Positions 1 through 4,917 of a stretch of DNA of 5,950 bases are shown here, one piece after another. This DNA comes from Methanobacteriaceae archaeon (GTDB taxonomy: Archaea > Methanobacteriota > Methanobacteria > Methanobacteriales > Methanobacteriaceae): the NCBI GenBank assembly GCA_017883605.1, contig JADGNH010000122.1, forward strand, positions 1 to 5,950, read 5' to 3'. The notes below the pieces were generated by a model. That model worked only from the letters and a program-made list of their open reading frames with translations, searched no databases and had not been told where the DNA came from. Position numbers and translations under genes: made by a program. Numbering within the stretch: position 1 is the stretch's first letter; the number at the start of each line of letters is the position of its first letter.

Positions 1-264
1 AACTTCTAAAACATCTGAAATTAATATTTAATCAGTTAAATGATTAGAAAATATATGAAGAATATCAAGAATAAATTAACTGGATAAATGATTAAACTAA
101 ACCTGATCAAAATTAACTAATGCATAAACGAACTAATCCAATTAAAATTAAATAAAACAATGCATAACTACTGATCAAATTAAATTAACTAAACAATGTT
201 CAAACTAACTATCAATTAAACTAACAAATAAATTTAGCTAACTAATATGATTGGAGGGCTTTAA
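1..264. repeat. AT-rich intergenic region with recurring AACTAA motifs
   Basis: No gene is visible on either strand here. The DNA is very AT-rich, and G is scarce on the plus strand. The hexamer AACTAA begins at 95, 115, 131, 187, 203, 219 and 240, with a variant (AACTAC) at 167, so several spacings are 16 to 21 bases. Longer shared words are CTGATCAAA (103-111 and 171-179), AATTAACTAA (111-120 and 183-192) and ATGCATAA (120-127 and 160-167). The segment lies upstream of the ASCH-TPR gene and presumably holds its promoter, but I could not choose one TATA box among so many A/T runs. Whether the motifs are binding sites or only low-complexity drift cannot be told from one sequence. Confidence 0.5.
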
Positions 265-267
265 ATA
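253..267 (+). promoter_or_regulatory. Ribosome binding site GGAGGG and candidate ATA start codon
   Basis: GGAGGG at 253-258 is followed by six bases and then ATA at 265-267, the spacing expected between a Shine-Dalgarno site and a start codon. An in-frame TAA (262-264) directly precedes the ATA, and no ATG, GTG or TTG occurs in frame before 427. The same bases include TTTAAATA (260-267), which also resembles an archaeal TATA box. A promoter there would start transcription near 290, inside the conserved ASCH domain, so I prefer the ribosome-binding reading. Confidence 0.5.
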
Positions 268-1395
268 CCGATTTTACTCTTTGGAAGCGGCCATATTAAT
301 CTTATAACCGGTAAGAAAACCACCACCATAAGGAAAATTTGGAAAACCCCGCTATCTATCGGAGATAGACTTCACTGTTACTGGAATCTTGTTTCAAAGG
401 AGCGTAAGAAGCTTTTTGAAGCAGAAGTGACTGATGTGGATGTGGTGGAATTCAGAGACCTCATAAAAGACGATGATCTTGCCAGGGAGGAGGGTTTCAA
501 AAACGCCCGGGAGCTGGAAGATGAGTTCAGGAGAGTTTATCCCAACACCAAGGATGAATCCCTCTTTCAGGTTATAAGATTCCGCAAACTACCGGTAGAA
601 GATTGGGAGGGTAAAAAGATAGATGAAAAGGCCATGATAACTAAAAGAGCAGATATACTCTTTGATGTGGGTAAATTTGAGGATTCAGTTCTCTGCTACA
701 GCGCCGCCCTCAAATTCGACCCGGAAGACGTTTATCTTTTAAACAGGAAGGGCGATAACCTTTCCCGATTGGGAAGATTCAGTGAAGCCATTGAATGTTA
801 TGATAAAGCCCTGCAGATAGACCCTGAAAATGAATTTATATGGAACAACCGGGCCATAGCACTTCTAAACTCAAACAAACCAGAAGAAGCCCTGATTGCC
901 AGTGACAAAGCCTTGAGTTTGAATAAAAAAAATCTGGTGGTTTTATACTGGAGGGGATTTATTCTGGAGATGCTGAGCCGATACGAAGAGGCCTTAGAAT
1001 GCTATGATACCATACTGGAGATGGATCCCGAGAATCCTGACGTTTTAAATGCTAAAGGCAACATTTTATCTGAGCTGGAACGCACCGAAGAAGCCGTAGA
1101 ATGCTATGATCAGGCTTTAAAACTTTGTTTTGAGGACTCAGTTGATCCATCCACCTGGAACCGGAAGGGAAATGCCCTGATGGAACTGAGCAGATTTGAT
1201 GAAGCACTGGCCTGTTATGATGAGGCTTTATCTTTAGATCCTGAAAATGACATAATTTTAAGCAACAAAGGCGTGGCTTTTATAGAATTAAACCGTTTTG
1301 AAGATGCTGTGGAGTGTTTTAGGAAAGTTCTGATCATAAATCCGGCCAATGAAGATGCCCGGATACTGAGAAACGAGTGCCTGGAGAACCTCTAA
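265..1395 (+). CDS. ASCH domain protein with seven TPR repeats, apparent ATA start
   Basis: The protein is 376 residues if read from ATA 265, or 322 from GTG 427. Residues ~3-108 look like an ASCH (PUA-like) domain, a family thought to bind RNA or nucleic acid. GKKTTTIR at 16-23 fits the family signature GxKxxTxR, and an LxVGD-like turn (LSIGDRL, 30-36) follows. The ASCH part continues past the GTG through EEGFKNARELEDEF to QVIRFRKL, so a start at 427 would cut the domain in half. Seven tetratricopeptide repeats of 34 residues follow (~122-362), with typical W/Y, G, A and DPEN positions. The fifth carries about three extra residues, and a short capping helix ends the protein. TPR arrays bind partner proteins. 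No membrane segment or signal peptide is visible, so it is probably cytoplasmic. A weakly translated gene or a decaying one are both possible. The domain assignment is firm, the exact start is not, and the cellular role is unknown. Confidence 0.85.
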   Translation: MPILLFGSGHINLITGKKTTTIRKIWKTPLSIGDRLHCYWNLVSKERKKLFEAEVTDVDVVEFRDLIKDDDLAREEGFKNARELEDEFRRVYPNTKDESLFQVIRFRKLPVEDWEGKKIDEKAMITKRADILFDVGKFEDSVLCYSAALKFDPEDVYLLNRKGDNLSRLGRFSEAIECYDKALQIDPENEFIWNNRAIALLNSNKPEEALIASDKALSLNKKNLVVLYWRGFILEMLSRYEEALECYDTILEMDPENPDVLNAKGNILSELERTEEAVECYDQALKLCFEDSVDPSTWNRKGNALMELSRFDEALACYDEALSLDPENDIILSNKGVAFIELNRFEDAVECFRKVLIINPANEDARILRNECLENL

Positions 1396-1483
1396 AAAAA
1401 AATAAATATTTAAAAATAAGCTTGAGGATATCTAAAAAATAGATTCAAGGATAGAGTACACTAAAAATAAATTGAGGAAAAAG

Positions 1484-1521
1484 TTTTTTTATCCTCTTTC
1501 CCCCTATTTAAGCTTTTTTTT
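1484..1521 (+). terminator. Oligo-T terminator after the ASCH-TPR gene
   Basis: Two T-runs, TTTTTTT (1484-1490) and TTTTTTTT (1514-1521), lie about 90 to 125 bases past the ASCH-TPR stop codon. There is no strong hairpin. This is the usual archaeal intrinsic terminator form. The region separates two convergent genes. On the minus strand, A-rich stretches at 1461-1482 and A9 at 1394-1402 give T-runs that could end the DUF5518-like transcript. Confidence 0.5.
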
Positions 1522-1540
1522 ATTCCTATTACCAATTTTT

Positions 1541-1903
1541 TTAACCGTTGCCCCGGATGAATGATCCAATAGCTCCTCCCAGTCCACAAATAACCAGGGA
1601 CTGGATGAGTAGCACCACTATAACCAAAAATCCGCTGACTGCTACCACTGTAAATCCGGCGACCCCGCCAAATATGGCGCCTGCAATCAAAGACAGGATG
1701 TAAAGCACTATAGCTCCAAATATACCGGCAATACCAGCATTCCACACCCCATTCCAGATGCCTTCATCCACCATGAAGCCAACCACCACACCGGCTAAAA
1801 ACAAACCCATGTTAGGACCCCAATAAGGGTTTACCATGCTCAGTAACGCCGCCAATATCACCGATACAATAAATCCTACTATAACTGCTCCCCATTGTAC
1901 CAT
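1541..1903 (-). CDS. Small four-helix membrane protein, DUF5518-like
   Basis: This is a 120-residue, strongly hydrophobic protein. Four membrane segments can be seen at about residues 4-22, 29-46, 53-78 and 82-112, rich in Gly, Ala, Val and Ile with glycine-zipper-like spacing. The loop NPYWGPNMG and the segment VDEGIWNGVWNAGIAG are the most distinctive parts. The length, the opening MVQWGAVIVGFI and the overall pattern resemble the DUF5518 family, which is common in Methanobacteriales and has no established function. I chose ATG 1903 because a perfect GGAGGT (1911-1916) lies seven bases upstream. The ATG at 1921, six codons earlier, would put that site inside the gene. It is transcribed alone, convergent with the ASCH-TPR gene, behind an A/T-tract promoter region. 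No enzymatic residues are recognised. Confidence 0.85.
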   Translation of the reverse strand: MVQWGAVIVGFIVSVILAALLSMVNPYWGPNMGLFLAGVVVGFMVDEGIWNGVWNAGIAGIFGAIVLYILSLIAGAIFGGVAGFTVVAVSGFLVIVVLLIQSLVICGLGGAIGSFIRGNG

Positions 1904-1939
1904 TCTTTCTACCTCCTTCAAATATCAATATTTCTTAAA

Positions 1940-2008
1940 ATATCTTTTTTAAAATATATTTCTTTTTTTAAAAAAATATCTTTTTTAAATGATATCTTTT
2001 TTTTAAAA
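1940..2008. repeat. Degenerate ATATCTTTTTTAAA repeat array
   Basis: About four units of the form ATATCTTTTTTAAA begin near 1940, 1957 (variant), 1976 and 1992, so the spacing is 16 to 19 bases. On the minus strand they read TTTAAAAAAGATAT. The array fills most of the space between the carbamate kinase stop and the DUF5518-like ribosome binding site. It may be a promoter with repeated operator-like units or only slippage-prone A/T tracts. Confidence 0.5.
1952..1962 (-). promoter_or_regulatory. Candidate TATA box for the DUF5518-like gene
   Basis: On the minus strand the sequence here reads AAATATATTTT, which is close to an archaeal TATA box. A start site about 25 bases downstream (near 1932) would leave a leader of roughly 30 bases containing the GGAGGT at 1916-1911. 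Neighbouring A/T tracts make the exact box uncertain. Confidence 0.35.
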
Positions 2009-2020
2009 TAAAAAATTTTT
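2003..2020 (-). terminator. Probable terminator after carbamate kinase
   Basis: Read on the minus strand, the segment is AAAAATTTTTTATTTTAAAA. This T-rich run lies about 70-90 bases past the carbamate kinase stop and would end the minus-strand transcript in the usual archaeal way. It overlaps the edge of the repeated A/T tracts, so terminator and promoter elements may be interleaved. Confidence 0.4.
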
Positions 2021-2091
2021 GCTTTTTATCCTCCTTTTTGGATTTGGTGACCACACTAAAGAATTAGGATCCCGATTTTAAATGATCTCTT

Positions 2092-3036
2092 TTAGGCCTT
2101 GGTAATGGTGGTGCCCGCATTACCCTTCAGAGCATCTACTGCATGCTCCAGTGAGGTGATAATCACCTTTTCACCGCCTTTTTCAAGAAAAGTTAGGGCT
2201 GATTCAACTTTAGGGCCCATGTTTCCCGGGGGGAAATGGCCCTCCTGGAGATAGTGCTCTGCCTCAGATACGGTGATATGATCTATATCTCTTTGACCGG
2301 GTTTGCCGTAGTTCAAAGCCGCTTTTTCCACATCAGTGAGTATAAGCAGTATTTCAGCCTCAATAAGAGAGGCAAGATATGCTGCTGCGTGGTCCTTGTC
2401 TATTACTGCCTCTACCCCTTGAAGCATTCCCTCTTCATTTATTATAACTGGTATACCTCCCCCTCCAGATGCTATTACTATTGTCCCCTCTAAAAACAGG
2501 GTTTTAATAGATTTTTCTTCAACGAATCCCACGGGCAGTGGTGAGGGAACCACCCTCCGGTAACCCCTTCCGCTGTCATTTACAACGGTCCACCCCCGCT
2601 TTTCATGCAGTTTCGACGCCTCCATAGCCGTATAAAATGGTCCCACCGGCTTTGTGGGCATTTTAAACTCGGGATCATCCTGGTGCACCAGGGTCTGGGT
2701 GAGCAAGGTTACCACCGGCCTTGCCATCCCGGCGGCTTTCAACATATTTTTCAAGGATAACTGGAGCATGTAACCAATCATGCCCTGGGACTGGGCCCCG
2801 CACACATCCAGGGGCATGGGGGGTAAAGTTTTCCTGGCCAGCTCATAGACCAGGAGAATGTCACCAACCTGCGGCCCGTTACCATGGGTGATGGCAACAT
2901 GATACCCCTCCTCTATCAGCTCTACAATATGACGGCTGGTGGTCTCAACATTTTCAAATTGCTCCTGAGCAGTTCCCTCTTCGGTATATTTGAGAATAGC
3001 GTTTCCACCTAAAGAAACCAGCATATTCCTGGGCAT
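2092..3036 (-). CDS. arcC: Carbamate kinase
   Basis: Carbamate kinase transfers phosphate between carbamoyl phosphate and ADP, giving ATP plus carbamate (ammonia and CO2) as the last step of the arginine deiminase pathway in the cytoplasm. The 314-residue length is normal for the family. Amino-acid kinase motifs appear in order: SLGGNA (8-13), THGNGPQVG (50-58), KPVGPFY (129-135), VVPSPLP (162-168), ASGGGGIPV (189-197), VIDKDHAA (211-218), LTDVE (233-237), GNMGPKVES (271-279) and NAGTTI (306-311). I chose ATG 3036, with AGGA (3050-3047) ten bases upstream. GTG 3045 would sit almost on top of that site, and ATG 3024 would leave only three residues before the SLGGNA motif. The gene follows arginine deiminase in the same direction after a 225-base repeat-filled spacer without a clear terminator, so co-transcription is likely. 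A biosynthetic carbamate-kinase-like role is less likely next to arginine deiminase. Confidence 0.95.
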   Translation of the reverse strand: MPRNMLVSLGGNAILKYTEEGTAQEQFENVETTSRHIVELIEEGYHVAITHGNGPQVGDILLVYELARKTLPPMPLDVCGAQSQGMIGYMLQLSLKNMLKAAGMARPVVTLLTQTLVHQDDPEFKMPTKPVGPFYTAMEASKLHEKRGWTVVNDSGRGYRRVVPSPLPVGFVEEKSIKTLFLEGTIVIASGGGGIPVIINEEGMLQGVEAVIDKDHAAAYLASLIEAEILLILTDVEKAALNYGKPGQRDIDHITVSEAEHYLQEGHFPPGNMGPKVESALTFLEKGGEKVIITSLEHAVDALKGNAGTTITKA

Positions 3037-3060
3037 TAATTTCACGTCCTATTTTATTTT

Positions 3061-3230
3061 TCTATAATTTCTATTCCGGTTAGTTCTGTAATTCCTATTC
3101 CATTTCTTTCAATAATTCTAATTCTTTCAAATAAATTCTAATTCTTTCAAAATAATCCCATTTCTTTCAAATAAATTCCTATTCTATCTTTTTCTATAAT
3201 TCCTATTCATACCTTCTATAATTCCCATTC
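3061..3230. repeat. Degenerate ~20-base tandem repeats in the arcA-arcC spacer
   Basis: The spacer between arginine deiminase and carbamate kinase is built from short related units. TTCTTTCAA-type units start at 3104, 3122, 3142 and 3162, with a diverged TTCTATC at 3182, giving steps of 18, 20, 20 and 20 bases. They are flanked by 16-base units of the form TCTATAATTCCTATTC at 3061, 3085, 3193 and 3215. The plus strand is almost free of G, so the transcribed strand gives a purine-rich, probably unstructured RNA with repeated AGGAAT words. No protein is encoded: all frames are interrupted. No strong terminator or promoter is visible here. Confidence 0.65.
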
Positions 3231-3270
3231 TACTATCCGTGTTCATCCAATTTCCCATTATTATATTGAT

Positions 3271-4572
3271 TTATGTCCTTTTCAGGGCACAGGTCATGCA
3301 GTGGGCACCACCATATCCACCGGTGAGATTAACCATAACCAGCGGGTAAGCATCAATGTCATGCTGGTAAATCTCTTTTTTGTGGGGGAAAAACTGGCCC
3401 TGGTCACGGAGCTTCTGGTATTCCCTTTTTGCATGATTAAGAATTTTCCCATACCTTTCCGGTTCCTTAAGTGCCTTTGATGTGAGTTTATTTAAAAGGT
3501 CCTTTACAATGCGATCCACTTCTACCGCCAGTATAGTTCCACTTTTTATGCAAAGAAAGTTAGATGCATAGGCCATCTGCTCTAAGGTGGTGATATCTAT
3601 GATGTTAAAATCCTTTGATACCATGTAATCGTGGAGATTCATATGTTCTGGAGATTTTTCATACGCCCCCTCACTTTTACGGTGATAGATCTCTACCATA
3701 GCATTTTTTAGGAGGGTTTCACAACCTACGGCAACCCCCTGAGCAGCGATGTTGAAGTAGGTGTCCAGGTGCATATCCATCATGAGATCCCTATCATCAC
3801 CGGGTAGGAGGGGATGGTCTGGCTGGTGAACCACACCCACCTCATCATAACCCAAACCGTGGGCCAACATCTGCTCCACCCCTTCCCTGTTAGTACGGTC
3901 TCCCATTCCAATAAGTGCAAATTCTTTCAGGGGAATGAAGTCCCCTCCCTCAAAGGTTCCCGGGTCTTTTATTTCATGAACAATTGGTTCTTTAAGCATT
4001 CCCCACAGTAGTCTGGTAACCTGAGGCTCTCTCCGTCGCTGTGGTTTTGCCATGCGAGAGAGCACCATGCCCCTGTCAGTGACTGCCTGCTGGTCTCTCA
4101 TAAAATAGAGGTTGGAGAGAGGTTCTCTTTCTGTGACGTGCAGCTGGATCATCCTGGTGCCTTTTCCTGACTCCAGCTCAATGCAGGGATTAAAAAGTGT
4201 GGTGTTAAAATAGTGTTCTGAATCTAGATACTCCTTGTTTTTGTCCATCTCTTCTCTAGCAAGCTTGATTTCCTGTTGATTTCCTCTGAAGGACACATTT
4301 TCGTTGGCCAGATTTACTAAGATTTCCCTTAGTTCCGGTTTTTTATCCGCCATTGAGATAATGGTATCCTTTAAAGGAAGAACTTCCACTTTAAATTCAT
4401 GTTTTAAGGTGTGTGAGAGAAGTTCATGTTCCCTTAAAGCACTGGAAAGGCTAAATGCCCGTTCATAGAGTGATGCGTAAGGATCCAGAAGCCCTAAATA
4501 CATTTCCATTCCAGGGGTGTGGACTGCTACCCTCCTGAGACGGTGCCATTCTGCTTTTATTTTAGAACCCAT
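3271..4572 (-). CDS. arcA: Arginine deiminase
   Basis: It hydrolyses L-arginine to L-citrulline and ammonia, the first step of the arginine deiminase pathway. From ATG 4572 it has 433 residues, slightly longer than the usual 400-420. The guanidine-modifying fold's catalytic set is complete: FMRD (Asp160), GTFEGGD (Glu208), MHLD (His268, Asp270) and GGAHCMTC with nucleophile Cys425. Arg179 in QRRRE and Arg226 in GMGDRT sit where the substrate-carboxylate arginines are found in the Pseudomonas enzyme. The extra length lies mainly around residues 88-148. I prefer ATG 4572, which has GGAAGGT six bases upstream. ATG 4608 adds only a Gly/Lys-rich dodecapeptide and has no properly spaced site. Carbamate kinase follows on the same strand; ornithine carbamoyltransferase is not in the window. 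An amidinotransferase is excluded by the C-terminal Cys context and the FMRD and GTFEGGD motifs. Confidence 0.93.
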   Translation of the reverse strand: MGSKIKAEWHRLRRVAVHTPGMEMYLGLLDPYASLYERAFSLSSALREHELLSHTLKHEFKVEVLPLKDTIISMADKKPELREILVNLANENVSFRGNQQEIKLAREEMDKNKEYLDSEHYFNTTLFNPCIELESGKGTRMIQLHVTEREPLSNLYFMRDQQAVTDRGMVLSRMAKPQRRREPQVTRLLWGMLKEPIVHEIKDPGTFEGGDFIPLKEFALIGMGDRTNREGVEQMLAHGLGYDEVGVVHQPDHPLLPGDDRDLMMDMHLDTYFNIAAQGVAVGCETLLKNAMVEIYHRKSEGAYEKSPEHMNLHDYMVSKDFNIIDITTLEQMAYASNFLCIKSGTILAVEVDRIVKDLLNKLTSKALKEPERYGKILNHAKREYQKLRDQGQFFPHKKEIYQHDIDAYPLVMVNLTGGYGGAHCMTCALKRT

Positions 4573-4619
4573 CTTTTTACCTTCCTTACCTCCCTTGCCC
4601 ACAAACATCTCCGTGCCAT
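4557..4619 (-). promoter_or_regulatory. Arginine-rich upstream ORF overlapping the arginine deiminase start
   Basis: A 20-codon ORF begins at ATG 4619, six bases after a perfect GGGGAGGT (4633-4626), the best ribosome binding site near this gene. It encodes MARRCLWAREVRKVKRWVLK and stops at TAA 4559-4557, in a different frame from arginine deiminase and 13 bases past its preferred ATG. Five of 20 codons are Arg and three are Lys. Part of this bias comes from the AGG/GGT-rich purine sequence that forms the downstream ribosome binding site. Its translation could control initiation of the enzyme in response to arginine, but this is inferred, and a promoter at 4656 might place the RNA 5' end within the site. 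Confidence 0.3.
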
Positions 4620-4647
4620 AGATTTACCTCCCCTAAAAACATCTCAT

Positions 4648-4656
4648 CAATATATC
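4648..4656 (-). promoter_or_regulatory. Candidate TATA box for arcA
   Basis: The minus strand reads GATATATTG here, about 85 bases upstream of the preferred arginine deiminase ATG. The predicted start of transcription is near 4627, inside the GGGGAGGT that precedes the small upstream ORF. No convincing upstream TFB-recognition element is visible. The gene may instead be read through from the molybdopterin-cytochrome pair, whose last gene ends 100 bases earlier with only a short T-run (4672-4664). Confidence 0.3.
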
Positions 4657-4672
4657 TCCCTGCCAACAAAAA

Positions 4673-4882
4673 CTAATCTGAACGATAATTTCTTAAAATC
4701 CAGGGCATAAACGAGTGTAGTACCAGGACCAGGAGAAATGGAACAAAAAGGTAGGTATGGACTTTGAAAGATAGAGTTTTGGTTAAAAATCCCAGTGTAA
4801 CGTATTCTATGGTTTGATAGTAGGCTATTCCCAGGCCGGTGATTATAACCAGAACAGTCAAAACTCCTAAAAACAGGTGCAC
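4673..4882 (-). CDS. Two-helix membrane protein, candidate b-type cytochrome
   Basis: From GTG 4882 the protein is 69 residues with two membrane helices (~2-21 and ~42-61). Histidines lie at the start of helix 1 (His2) and at both ends of helix 2 (His42 and His56, 14 apart). His pairs of this kind bind b heme in cytochrome b561-like and MsrQ/DUF4405-like proteins, where the first is preceded by an RR-x-x-H pattern. That pattern (RRIVH) is present here only if reading starts upstream of the GTG, in the open frame back to ATA 4912. AGGAG lies four bases before the GTG. It directly follows the molybdopterin protein, suggesting an electron-transfer partner. Two helices are half the usual four-helix bundle, so it may dimerise or be a shortened gene. 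Heme binding is inferred from histidine positions only. Confidence 0.65.
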   Translation of the reverse strand: MHLFLGVLTVLVIITGLGIAYYQTIEYVTLGFLTKTLSFKVHTYLFVPFLLVLVLHSFMPWILRNYRSD

Positions 4883-4917
4883 TATTCTCCTGACAGATCT
4901 TTCACTGGATATTTAAA

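Noticed and set aside
247..264. Five-codon ORF (MIGGL) ending just before ATA 265
   Set aside because: It is in frame with the ASCH-TPR gene but contains that gene's ribosome binding site and has none of its own; it is probably chance.
1461..1745. Open minus-strand frame of 94 codons overlapping the DUF5518-like gene
   Set aside because: It lies out of frame over a clear membrane protein gene, has an implausible Cys/Tyr/Arg/Trp-rich composition and no ribosome binding site.
2236..2493. Open plus-strand frame of 85 codons inside carbamate kinase
   Set aside because: It is antisense to a well-supported gene and has no recognisable domain or start signal.
3061..3230. CRISPR array or decayed gene in the arcA-arcC spacer
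   Set aside because: Repeats are contiguous and diverged, with no unique spacers. All minus-strand frames are broken by stops within about 20 codons, and no protein family is recognisable.
3814..4011. Open plus-strand frame of 65 codons inside arginine deiminase
   Set aside because: It is an antisense shadow of the GGD/GMGDRT region, without start signal or homology.
4557..4619. Upstream ORF read as the true N-terminus of arginine deiminase joined by a frameshift
   Set aside because: The enzyme's own frame already begins with a suitable ATG and ribosome binding site just ahead of the conserved EWHRLRRVAVHTPG, so no frameshift is needed.
4519..4710. Open plus-strand frame across the arginine deiminase start and the cytochrome end
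   Set aside because: It is antisense to two supported genes, and its composition is not protein-like.
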